From an uncultured Fibrobacter sp. (GTDB lineage: Bacteria; Fibrobacterota; Fibrobacteria; Fibrobacterales; Fibrobacteraceae), in the NCBI RefSeq assembly GCF_947166265.1, contig NZ_CAMVDO010000003.1:124001-188000 (forward strand): a stretch of DNA of 64,000 nucleotides. The letters are read 5' to 3'. The notes below the pieces were generated by a model, which was not told where the DNA came from, searched no databases, and was given only the letters and a program-made list of their open reading frames with translations. Of this stretch, positions 27,001 through 34,137 are shown one piece after another (within the stretch, counting starts at the first letter, position 1; each line of letters opens with the position of its first letter). Both the position numbers and the translations under genes were made by a program.

Positions 27001-28320
27001 AAAGGCTAGGAACTTGGTACCACTCATTAGAGCCGCACTCCCCGTCACCCGCAATTTGCAATATGGAGGAGCCGTCAAAGTTAAATATTCATTCACATAG
27101 CTACTATAATTACCATTCTTTCCCCCGTCGTCATACACTTTGAACGAAGAAACATCCTCAGGAATTTCAATAAACTTCAGCCAGTCATCCGCCATGTTCA
27201 CATATAAATTTCCGTCACTGTCTTTCGAGAGGCCTCCTGTAGAAAGCGATTTCGTCCAGGACGGATTAACCTGAGTTTTAGAATTGGATTGCGTATACGT
27301 AAAGGTTTTGACGTTCCCGTAACTTCCATATTCGAATTTATCATAATCCACATTACCGAATTTAATCCCCGAAAGCGCATAACCTTCTGAAGGGGTCGCA
27401 GTCAAAGTCACAACGTCACCAGAAACAGGACTTTCCTTATCTGAAGAAACCGTACCACCGGTAACATTTTCAATAACTAATTTGCGATTATCCTTCCATG
27501 TAGAACTGACGGTGACTTCAGCGGCAGGCATAATAAATGTTTTTTTGTTATCACCCACAGATGTCAGCGATACGTTATTGCCGCCATACATGACCTTTAA
27601 TTCCGTAAGTTCAAATCCCGCTTTTGGGCGAATCGTCAAGGTCACGGTTTCACCTTGAATGGCGTTAAGCTTATCCGACGAGATAGAGCCACCCGTTGCA
27701 CTACCAATATATACGACATGGGGTTCAAGATACGTCACATGAATATGGTCATTCAGGCCATTGTCATAGTTGTACGAACTTCCCATCGTTGTTACAAAAC
27801 GGAACGTAATCTGGTTGGTTGAGCTAGTTACAAGATCAGGTTCTGCCAAGCAACCCGCCCTAAGCATATGATTATTGGAGGCATTCACCCCATTGCCATA
27901 TCGACCTTTACAATATATGGACGAAGGCGTTACACTTGTAGGTCCGTCATAAACATCCAAGAGAAAGTAATCGTCGGGACCACGGTCATATGAAGCGCCC
28001 ACCCTATCAACCGCCAAGCCTCCACTTATTTTTAAACGAGAACTCGTTGGAGCCTTGATCGTCAAAGAGCCATTTGCACTATAGCTGCGTTCCTGTACCA
28101 CGGCAATTTCTTTCAGCGATTCACTCAAAGTAATGGTATTTGTTCCCTGATAAGGAATTTTCACCAGATTGCAGCTATGCTCGCCATAGGAGTAGCCAGA
28201 AGAACCATCAATGCATGTAGTTTGCACTGGTGTTACATCGGCCGCACCAGCTACCGAGGTTAAAGCACAAAGTAACAGGCTTAACGCCTTGAATTGCTCG
28301 GAAATTGAAACACGTTTCAT
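24010..28320 (-). CDS. giant secreted protein of CUB-like and InlB-like repeats
   Basis: 1436 residues with a signal peptide (cleavage near AGAA, residue 26). The body alternates two modules. One is a CUB-like domain, each containing a [KR]V[YL]DDGG-type word, an LTL.AP.G core and an IYDGD/FDGD word; I count five. The other is an InlB-B-repeat-like module (GGSISSDK...VTLT..P..GYEL..I), also about five, each ending in TFIMP/SFVMP plus VTVTPSW. Residues about 1190-1370 are a further beta-rich domain. The end, TFDLKGRNIGKPKAKGVYLKK, looks like a type IX secretion sorting domain. Ribosome-binding site AGGAGA. Probably a cell-surface adhesin or carbohydrate/matrix-binding protein; no catalytic motif seen. 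Confidence 0.82.
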   Translation of the reverse strand: MKRVSISEQFKALSLLLCALTSVAGAADVTPVQTTCIDGSSGYSYGEHSCNLVKIPYQGTNTITLSESLKEIAVVQERSYSANGSLTIKAPTSSRLKISGGLAVDRVGASYDRGPDDYFLLDVYDGPTSVTPSSIYCKGRYGNGVNASNNHMLRAGCLAEPDLVTSSTNQITFRFVTTMGSSYNYDNGLNDHIHVTYLEPHVVYIGSATGGSISSDKLNAIQGETVTLTIRPKAGFELTELKVMYGGNNVSLTSVGDNKKTFIMPAAEVTVSSTWKDNRKLVIENVTGGTVSSDKESPVSGDVVTLTATPSEGYALSGIKFGNVDYDKFEYGSYGNVKTFTYTQSNSKTQVNPSWTKSLSTGGLSKDSDGNLYVNMADDWLKFIEIPEDVSSFKVYDDGGKNGNYSSYVNEYLTLTAPPYCKLRVTGSAALMSGTKFLAFDGDPNANELYNTTASDESIDVVSTGRMLTLYLKSSQFDAYKGLDLTVEVVENYGYGVVKMPQTGTNAASVPVGKGLRVLDDGGLYKPYSYDADGTLELIARSGYGLKLQGSMEAYAVLNIYDGNGLLLKKFQGKGDEKRVSFINDGGNMTLQFKSTSTTDRASGLDLQVDLVAFYDVDVVDVEGGSVSTPKVSVASGEKVSLTVTPAEGYALAGINVVDEYGNPVTVKGEYGELSSTSKLSFVMPESRVTVTPSWTKIASGSLFVNMPQSGTRTIEIPETVKSFTVYDDGGSDDNYSYNANGTLVLKAPEGYNFIVSGSLSTYQNYAYLMIYDGDNAGAKGLLEKSSGDNVLFSSVITSGNTMTIFFASGADAPRYVSSGFVFNVSLSSALYKVDVSDAAEGVMSADKMAYSAYETVTLTANPKEGYILSGISVVQSNGGKVYSSPKNKDQWFWDVYTFSMPESNVLVTPTWTNDLSGAYVSMFQNIARTIEIPEYVETFHVYDNGGPKACVEAEKGMVGGCYFLGTQDTIALKAPEGYVMEISGSAQFFAENDSLSIYDALYPNGGTPKAKVQGPGANSVPTVTSTDNVVTLYFGSDPCKLKSCNKYLESGFDLTVNLISNRTVSIASVVGGSMTADDYRATHGQPVYLTATPNAGYELTEIVVKDAYGNKLSVQATGTSYKFTMPSSKVTVTPSWRLVKGEYAAVSISKANGKVWATIDGLYNGFDPINIPSPIPVDGVYFERSFSTNGYSTIMLPFDIDASNIWGAKSVIEFTGLVEKDNGDTAIGMSYVWCSDAVATAENSNCNKYAGKLKAYTPYMIEMESETISFDGGVTIMPTESTEARSYDWVFRGTLQKKVWNKGDSDIGHVWGFAAESQGENFKVGQFYKFGAGAWIRPLRAYMVYSPLPKPTTNAPVPKGYSAAAEPVASVENLPETIDVVVVSRGDNGGEHTTVIGKLDTRTGEIHFNRLGKRTFDLKGRNIGKPKAKGVYLKK

Positions 28321-28680
28321 GGATTCTCCTATTTAAGGGCGAACAATTGATAAGCCGCCACTTTCATGTAATAAAAAAGATAGACAAACGTAACCACGCT
28401 GTCAAACAAAATAACAGTTCCGAACAACGTTGTGAGTGGGGGCGGCGGGGTGCTACAACAGCTCAGCAATGTTGATGATTTCTATGGCGGGATTCTGCTC
28501 GGCTATGCCGAGCAGTTCCGGCTGGGGCTTGAATACAGATTATCAGCTTTCTCACGGCGGGAGGCTACACCGCTTCGCGGCGTAGCCCCGGCTTCGGCTC
28601 GGTTATGCCGGCAAGTACACTTGCCGGCGCAACACTCGCCTTACGCCGTGGTCGAACACGGGTTCTCCTGTTGCGTCATA
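28321..28680. other. gene-free stretch with three GC-rich hairpins
   Basis: No credible gene. It holds TGCTCGGC-TAT-GCCGAGCA (near 28496), a compound hairpin GGCTAC-A-CCGC-TTC-GCGG-C-GTAGCC (near 28563-28587) and GCCGGCAAGT-AC-ACTTGCCGGC (near 28608-28629). GC content is much higher than in other spacers here. The left end is the AT-rich promoter side of the large secreted-protein gene. Confidence 0.6.
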
Positions 28681-28722
28681 AGTATGAAAAAGAGGCCCCC
28701 GAGGGGACCTCTTTTTCATACT
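28681..28722 (-). terminator. terminator of tRNA-Arg
   Basis: Fifteen-base arms AGTATGAAAAAGAGG and CCTCTTTTTCATACT enclose a C/G-rich loop. The arms give a T-run on either strand. The hairpin overlaps the last bases of the tRNA gene. Confidence 0.8.
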
Positions 28723-28792
28723 CACGGCGGGAGTCGAACCCACGACCCGCTGCTTAGAAGGCAGCTGCTCTATCCAACTGAGCTACGCGAGC
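28719..28792 (-). tRNA. tRNA-Arg (anticodon UCU)
   Basis: Minus strand: acceptor GCTCGCG pairs with CGTGAGT (two G-U pairs), D arm GCTCAGTTGGATAGAGC, anticodon stem GCTGC/GCAGC around loop CTTCTAA (anticodon TCT), T arm with TTCGACT. CCA is not encoded. It decodes AGA/AGG. A spurious rightward frame of 160 codons runs through it. Confidence 0.96.
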
Positions 28793-28902
28793 GTTGTGGC
28801 GCAAATATAGAAAAAAATTTCAAGTTTACACCGATTATTAAAAAAATCCCATTGCCGATTGGCGTATTTTTATTATATTTATGCACGTATCAACATATTT
28901 GC

Positions 28903-28935
28903 ATAGGCTAAGGGTGCTGGTCCGACCCGCCCTAC
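28903..28935 (+). promoter_or_regulatory. structured 5' leader of metF
   Basis: TAGGC ... GCC(C)TA encloses GGGT ... ACCC, giving a compact nested hairpin that ends just before the ribosome-binding site GGAGAG. A TATATTTA promoter-like box is at 28874-28881. It does not match a riboswitch class I know, but its position would allow control of translation. Confidence 0.4.
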
Positions 28936-28944
28936 GGAGAGATA

Positions 28945-29832
28945 ATGAAGATTGTAGACATTCTGAAGCAAGACAAGATGAGCCTTTCGTTCGAAGTGTT
29001 CCCGCCGAAAAAGGAAACGAGCTTCGAAAACGTGAAGACCGCCACCGAATCGATTGCAGCCCTTGGCCCCGCATTCATGAGCGTGACCTACGGTGCAGGC
29101 GGCGGAGTAAGCCAGTACACGCTCCAAATCGCAAAGAACCTGAAAGAAAAATTCGGCATTCCGATGCTTGCCCACCTCACCTGCGTTTCGAGCAGCAAGG
29201 AAACTATTCACCAGCGCATCGAAGACATGCGGGCCGCAGGCATCAAGAACGTGATGGCCCTCCGTGGCGACCTCACGCCGGAACTCATTGCAAACGGTCG
29301 CGACAACTGCGACTACCACTACGCCGTGGAACTTATCCGTGAACTCAAGGCCGCAGACGCAGACTTCTGCATCGGTGCAGCCTGCTACCCCGAAAAGCAC
29401 CCCGAAAGCGCAAACCAGGCCGACGACATCAAGCACCTCAAGGAAAAGGTGGACGCGGGCGCGGACTTTCTCACCACTCAGATGGTCTTCGACAACAACC
29501 TGTTCTTCAATTTTCTGTACAAGCTCCGCGATGCTGGCGTCAACTGTCCGGTACTCCCCGGAATTATGCCGATTACGAACGCAAACCAGGTGGAACGCGC
29601 CATCAAGCTTTCCGGTTCCTTTATGCCGCAGCGTTTCAAGTCTCTCGTGGACAAGTTCGGCAGCGACCCCGACGCCATGAAGCAGGCCGGCATCATCTAC
29701 GCGACCGACCAGATTATCGACCTGTACGCAAACGGCATCACGAACGTCCATGTGTACTCAATGAACAAGCCGGATGTGGCCGAAGGAATCCTGAAGAACG
29801 TCTCCGCGATTCTGGGCAAGAACTTCGCATAA
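28945..29832 (+). CDS. metF: methylenetetrahydrofolate reductase
   Basis: 295 residues, standard bacterial MetF length. LSFEVFPPKK near residue 14, SVTYGAGGG near 46, ALRGD near 110 and LPGIMPI near 203 are the conserved FAD and folate-binding motifs. It reduces 5,10-methylene-THF to 5-methyl-THF for methionine synthesis. Ribosome-binding site GGAGAG lies 4 bp before the ATG. Monocistronic: its own terminator follows. Confidence 0.97.
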   Translation: MKIVDILKQDKMSLSFEVFPPKKETSFENVKTATESIAALGPAFMSVTYGAGGGVSQYTLQIAKNLKEKFGIPMLAHLTCVSSSKETIHQRIEDMRAAGIKNVMALRGDLTPELIANGRDNCDYHYAVELIRELKAADADFCIGAACYPEKHPESANQADDIKHLKEKVDAGADFLTTQMVFDNNLFFNFLYKLRDAGVNCPVLPGIMPITNANQVERAIKLSGSFMPQRFKSLVDKFGSDPDAMKQAGIIYATDQIIDLYANGITNVHVYSMNKPDVAEGILKNVSAILGKNFA

Positions 29833-29875
29833 GGAGCTCTCGCCCCTATTCCAACTTGGAATAATCCTTTGCAAA

Positions 29876-29907
29876 ACGGACCGACAACCCCTTGTCGGCC
29901 CGTTTTT
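29876..29907 (+). terminator. rho-independent terminator of metF
   Basis: ACGG-A-CCGACAA / TTGTCGG-C-CCGT with a CCCC loop, followed by TTTTT. A TTCCAA-C-TTGGAA palindrome lies just upstream (29849-29861). Confidence 0.9.
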
Positions 29908-30041
29908 ATCTCCCAGAAATCGAAAAAAAGTCATTTTTTGAAAAATAAGACAAAAACGTGACACTTTTTTCAAGAATCTTTATTTATATTGAGGGTATAG
30001 TGCAGACAGCACCAAAAGTTTTAATCTATAGAAGGATCAAT

Positions 30042-30566
30042 ATGCTCTCTTACGCTGAAGCTTATAAAATCGCCGCCGAAGTCCACAAAGATCAAACCGA
30101 CAAGGCTGGTGGCCCGTATATCGATTTTCTTCAGAACGTCGCTGACTATCTGAAGAACAAGGGCGAACCCGAAGAAGTGCAAACGCTTGCCATTTTGCAG
30201 GACCTGATCACCGCCTCTACCAAGAAGACTCCCGAAGAAGTGATTGCGATGGGCGTTCCGGCAGACATCGTCGAAAAGATCCAGAAGATGACTTACCACA
30301 AGAACCAGGGCTGGATCGACGAATACAGCTGCAAGCTGATGGCCGAAGGTGTGCCCGCCGAAGAAGCGAACTACGAAGCCCGCGAAAAGGAATTCGTGAA
30401 GTTCATGGAAACGCTCAAGAGCGATCCACTAATGGCAAAGGCCAAGAGCGCCATTCTGAACGTGCTGCTTGAAGACAAGTACATCAAGCGCCAGGAACGC
30501 CGTGAACTCAAGACGAAGTTCCGCCTCAAGAAGTACCAGGCCGCCATCGAAGCCTTAGGGGTCTGA
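30042..30566 (+). CDS. degenerate HD-domain (RelA/SpoT-like) protein
   Basis: 174 residues. The first 95 follow the RelA/SpoT hydrolase pattern: AAEVHKDQTDKAGGPYIDF, then TLAILQDLITAST, then GVPADIVEKIQKMTYHKNQ. In active enzymes the second histidine follows 'YI' and the H-D pair opens the next helix. Here they are Phe and Gln-Asp, so the metal site is lost. The last 80 residues are charged helices. It may bind a nucleotide or act as a scaffold; hydrolysis is unlikely. ATG chosen behind GAAGGA; a longer frame has no support. Monocistronic with its own terminator. Confidence 0.72.
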   Translation: MLSYAEAYKIAAEVHKDQTDKAGGPYIDFLQNVADYLKNKGEPEEVQTLAILQDLITASTKKTPEEVIAMGVPADIVEKIQKMTYHKNQGWIDEYSCKLMAEGVPAEEANYEAREKEFVKFMETLKSDPLMAKAKSAILNVLLEDKYIKRQERRELKTKFRLKKYQAAIEALGV

Positions 30567-30602
30567 GCGACGAGGACGGCGCAAAGCGCCTCTGAGATTT
30601 TC

Positions 30603-30633
30603 AAAGCGGACTTTTAGTCCGCTTTCTTTTTTT
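30603..30633 (+). terminator. rho-independent terminator
   Basis: Ten-bp perfect stem AAAGCGGACT / AGTCCGCTTT with a TTT loop, followed by CTTTTTTT. Confidence 0.93.
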
Positions 30634-30771
30634 GCTCAAAGTGACCGCAGGTCGCGTGCTCACACCTCATTACTCACCTCTTTTTCCTCTAGCCGAACGA
30701 GCCGTATTTTGCTATTTTTACGCGCGTAATTATAAAGCCCCTCAAAAGGCAAAACAAAAAGGAAAACAACC

Positions 30772-31878
30772 ATGGCAAATAAAGTCTATAACTTTAGCGC
30801 AGGACCGTCTGTCCTGCCCGAACAGGCACTCAAGGAAGCATCTGCTGCATGCATCGACTTCGAAAACAGCGGCATCAGCATCCTCTCCATGAGTCACCGT
30901 TCAAAGCCGATTGAAAACATGTTCGCCCAGACGGAACACTACCTCCGTGAATTGATGGGCATCCCGGAAGACTACGACATCGTGTTCCTCGGTGGTGGTT
31001 GTTCACTTTTGTTCTGCATGCTCCCGATGAACTTCCTCGACCAGAACGCTACGGCCGACTACGCCTTGACTGGCGTTTGGGCAAACAAGGCTTACAAGGA
31101 AGCCAAGCAGTTCGGTAACGCTCTCGCCGCTTGCGACACCAAGTCCGAAACTTACAGCCGCATCGACAAGAACCTGAAGCTCTCCGACAACGCTAGCTAC
31201 CTCCACGTGACCGCCAACAACACGATCTACGGTACGGAATGGCACAACTTCCCGAAGCCGAAGTCTGGCTTCCTCATGGCTGACGTGAGCTCCGACTTCC
31301 TCGCCCGTAAGATCAACGTGTCTGACTTCGGTGTCGTCTATGGCGGCGCTCAGAAGAACATCAGCTGCGCAGGCGTGACCGTGACGATCATCAAGAAGGG
31401 CCTTCTTGGCAAGGTGAACCGCACTATCCCGACCATGCTCAACTTCCAGACCCACATCGACGCAGCCAACATGTTCAACACACCTCCGGTCTTTGCCGTG
31501 TACGTGATGAACCGCACCCTCAAGTGGCTCAAGGATTTCGGTGGCGTGGACGCTATCGAAAAGGTGAACCGTTCCAAGGCCGCTCTCCTCTACAGCGCAC
31601 TCGACAATTCCAAGGTGTTCGTCGGTACGGCTGCTAAGGAAGACCGTTCTATCATGAACGTTCCGTTCGTGTTCAACAAGGACGTCGTTGCAGCTGACAA
31701 GGCTGACGATCTCGCCAAGGAATTCCTTGAATTCGCTAAGGCTCGTGGCCTCCAGCAGCTCAAGGGTCACCGTTCTGTCGGCGGCTTCCGCGCTTCTATC
31801 TACAACGCTATGCCGGTCGAAGGCGTGCAGGCTCTCGTTGACTGCCTCGGCGACTTCGAGAAAAAAGTTCTCGGCTAA
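30772..31878 (+). CDS. serC: phosphoserine aminotransferase
   Basis: 368 residues, class V PLP enzyme. YNFSAGPSVLPEQAL at the N-terminus, SMSHRSKP near residue 40, and the PLP-lysine region VYGGAQKN near residue 190 are diagnostic of SerC; HRSVGGFRASIYNAMP is the conserved C-terminal block. It converts 3-phosphohydroxypyruvate to phosphoserine (and may serve pyridoxal synthesis). High C-ending codon use suggests strong expression. Standalone, followed by a dispersed repeat and a terminator. Confidence 0.97.
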   Translation: MANKVYNFSAGPSVLPEQALKEASAACIDFENSGISILSMSHRSKPIENMFAQTEHYLRELMGIPEDYDIVFLGGGCSLLFCMLPMNFLDQNATADYALTGVWANKAYKEAKQFGNALAACDTKSETYSRIDKNLKLSDNASYLHVTANNTIYGTEWHNFPKPKSGFLMADVSSDFLARKINVSDFGVVYGGAQKNISCAGVTVTIIKKGLLGKVNRTIPTMLNFQTHIDAANMFNTPPVFAVYVMNRTLKWLKDFGGVDAIEKVNRSKAALLYSALDNSKVFVGTAAKEDRSIMNVPFVFNKDVVAADKADDLAKEFLEFAKARGLQQLKGHRSVGGFRASIYNAMPVEGVQALVDCLGDFEKKVLG

Positions 31879-31940
31879 TTAGCCAAGAACTTGGACTTGA
31901 GCGAATGCGAAAGTCCAACGTTCTAAGGCTAATCCAAGAG

Positions 31941-31988
31941 TGTCATCCTGAGCGGAATGCCGCAAGGCATGAAGTCGAAGGATCTAAA
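31941..31988. repeat. dispersed 'TGTCATCCTGAGC ... GTCGAAGGATCTAA' repeat
   Basis: The same two outer blocks recur at 55081-55118, inside the RluC-like gene, around a different middle. Here the middle carries ATGCC-GCAAGGCAT, a small hairpin. It lies between serC and its terminator. Confidence 0.75.
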
Positions 31989-31999
31989 CAATTAAAAGG

Positions 32000-32026
32000 C
32001 TTCGGGATAATACCCGAAGTTTTTTA
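32000..32026 (+). terminator. rho-independent terminator of serC
   Basis: CTTCGGG / CCCGAAG around ATAATA, followed by TTTTTT. It lies 121 bp after the stop because the dispersed repeat intervenes. Confidence 0.9.
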
Positions 32027-32065
32027 CTTTTGTTACTGTGTTTTTATGGTTATTGGGAGTGTTCT

Positions 32066-33997
32066 ATGAACAAGAAAACTAGTTTTATCAAAGCCGCTTT
32101 TATTTTTGCGATGGCTTTGACCATGACAACAGCGGCCTACGCCGTGGATGCCTGTAAAGATCAGGAAATGGGACACGTGGGCGAAGGAACCATAGTAGAA
32201 GGCGACGCAAAAGGTTCCATCACCGATATTCCTTGGGGATTTCAGCAGTGGTCCCAAAATGAATCCAGTTACATGACCTACTATAGTAATGGCACATATC
32301 AAGCTGTATGGAGCAATGCGGCCGACTATATGGCCATGGTCGGTTTCTTTTATGATGAAACAGGCATCGATTATACGGAAAAAAACTATGCGGTTGATTA
32401 TAAATACTCAAAAACAGGAAGCGCACCTTACGGCTATATTGGCGCTTATGGTTGGACAACAAATCCTCTAGTCGAGTTCTACATCATAGATGACTGGTAT
32501 AGCAAGCCTAGTGAACAATATATTGGCGAAAAGTTCGGCGAAATCACCGTCGATGGAGCGAAATATACTATCCACGCATATCTTCGTCAGCAAGAACCTA
32601 TCGACTTCGATCGGAACAATCAGCAAACATACTTGCAGATTTTCAGCGTTCGTGACTCAGCCCGTCAATGTGGACATATCAATATTTCCGCCCATTTAAA
32701 AAAGTGGAACGAACTCTTTACTGGACAAACAAAACAGCTTAGAGGTTCTAAAGGCGGCGGATCAGCAAGTCTCAAGCTCGGCAAAATAACCAAAGTATTG
32801 TTCATGACCGAAGCAGGCGGGAACGCAAAAGGTTCCATTGATTTCACTTACTTTAATATGGAAGAAAACGCTTCGTCTAATAGCGAAGTGATTGAATCAA
32901 GCTCATCTTCCGAAGAAGAGTCTAGTTCCTCCGAAAAATCTAGTTCGTCTGTAACGCTTCCCCCTTATGTTTTAGTTGATGCTTGCCAAGATGACGTAAA
33001 TATGGGACATCCCGGTGAAGGCAACATCATAGAAAAAAATCGTATCGGTTCCATCAAAAATACTCCCTGGCGCTTCGAACAATGGTATGACGGAGGCGAA
33101 GCAGCAATGACTGTTTACGACAACGGAACCTTTAAGTCTGAACTGGATGAAGCTGCCGACTATATTGCACGTGTAGGTTTCCGATATGATTCAACAGGGA
33201 TTGATCATACAACCAAAGCCTTCGCCGCAGATTATAAATACACTAGGTCTGGTACAGCAGGAAATAACAACTACTTAGGCGCATATGGTTGGACAACAAA
33301 ACCACAGGTAGAATTTTACATTGTAGATGATTGGTGGGATGGTCCCAGACCCAACGAACTGTATGTGGGCGAAAAGTTTGGTGAAATAGAAGTAGATGGA
33401 GCTAAATACTCCATTCACGCGTTTCTGCGCCAGCAGGAACCCTCCACAACAGGAACATCCACCTTTATGCAAATTTTCAGCATTCGCGAGACACCCCGTC
33501 AGTGTGGACATATTGACATTTCCGCCCATTTCAAAAAATGGAACGAACTCTTTACGGGGCAAGAGAAAATCCTCAGAGGTTCTAAGGGCGGTGGAAAAGC
33601 GGAACTTAAATTCGGCAGACCGACTGAAATATCGATTATGGCAGAAGCCGGACATTGTAAAGAATGTTCTATAGATTATACTTATCTGAATATTGTGGAC
33701 AACGCCGATTCTCGCATCGAAGATCCAGAATCTAGTTCGTCTGCAGAAGAATCATCTTCATCCGTAGCAGAAAGTTCGTCTTCGGAAGAGGAATATACAA
33801 CCACTCTGTCGGCAAACATCCACCTCAACAATACTGACAAAAAACTGCAGATATTCGATATGCAAGGACGATTCCTGGGAAAAACTTTATTTACAAGAGA
33901 AGCGGATATGCAAGCCGCAGTTAAGGCTCTTGTTCAAAGGAGTGGAAACTATATCGTTAGACAGAACGGATATGTCTACAAGATTTCCGTGAAATAG
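32066..33997 (+). CDS. xynC: tandem GH11 endo-beta-1,4-xylanase (XynC-like)
   Basis: 643 residues from the ATG that begins a clear signal peptide (NKKTSFIKAAFIFAMALTM). Two GH11 domains (about residues 40-262 and 300-540) each open with VDAC...MGH.GEG. Each carries the nucleophile Glu in PxVEFYI (Glu137, Glu416) and the acid/base Glu in TEAGG or AEAGH (Glu249, Glu527). Glu/Ser-rich linkers follow each domain. The last 60 residues, IFDMQGRFLGK...GNYIVRQNGYVYKISVK, look like a type IX sorting domain. The plan matches the two-domain XynC xylanase of F. succinogenes. It cleaves xylan backbone outside the cell. TACTTTTG at 32025 may be its promoter box. Confidence 0.93.
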   Translation: MNKKTSFIKAAFIFAMALTMTTAAYAVDACKDQEMGHVGEGTIVEGDAKGSITDIPWGFQQWSQNESSYMTYYSNGTYQAVWSNAADYMAMVGFFYDETGIDYTEKNYAVDYKYSKTGSAPYGYIGAYGWTTNPLVEFYIIDDWYSKPSEQYIGEKFGEITVDGAKYTIHAYLRQQEPIDFDRNNQQTYLQIFSVRDSARQCGHINISAHLKKWNELFTGQTKQLRGSKGGGSASLKLGKITKVLFMTEAGGNAKGSIDFTYFNMEENASSNSEVIESSSSSEEESSSSEKSSSSVTLPPYVLVDACQDDVNMGHPGEGNIIEKNRIGSIKNTPWRFEQWYDGGEAAMTVYDNGTFKSELDEAADYIARVGFRYDSTGIDHTTKAFAADYKYTRSGTAGNNNYLGAYGWTTKPQVEFYIVDDWWDGPRPNELYVGEKFGEIEVDGAKYSIHAFLRQQEPSTTGTSTFMQIFSIRETPRQCGHIDISAHFKKWNELFTGQEKILRGSKGGGKAELKFGRPTEISIMAEAGHCKECSIDYTYLNIVDNADSRIEDPESSSSAEESSSSVAESSSSEEEYTTTLSANIHLNNTDKKLQIFDMQGRFLGKTLFTREADMQAAVKALVQRSGNYIVRQNGYVYKISVK

Positions 33998-34025
33998 TCA
34001 CATTCATCTAAAAAGCATTAGAAAG

Positions 34026-34052
34026 ACCTCCGCGAAAGCGGAGGTTCTTTTG
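34026..34052 (+). terminator. rho-independent terminator of the xylanase gene
   Basis: Eight-bp perfect stem ACCTCCGC / GCGGAGGT with a GAAA loop, followed by TCTTTTG. Confidence 0.9.
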
Positions 34053-34069
34053 TTATAAACTGTATTTAG

Positions 34070-34096
34070 ATTGCTTCGCTGCGTTCGCAATGACGT
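34070..34096. repeat. short 'ATTGCTTCGCTGCGTTCGCAAT' type repeat
   Basis: ATTGC and GCAAT arms enclose TTCGCTGCGTTC, followed by GACG. It resembles widespread short repeats of the form CTTCGCTGCG.TCGCAATGAC. It lies between the xylanase terminator and the convergent lipoprotein gene. Single copy in this window. Confidence 0.45.
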
Positions 34097-34137
34097 GAGA
34101 ATGTTGCACTCGCGCAAGCGAAGTTTTTTACAGTATT

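Noticed and set aside
28432-28911. 160-codon rightward frame
   Set aside because: It reads antisense through tRNA-Arg and its terminator; the segment GGSRTHDPLLRRQLLYPTELRER is the familiar artefact of translating a tRNA gene.
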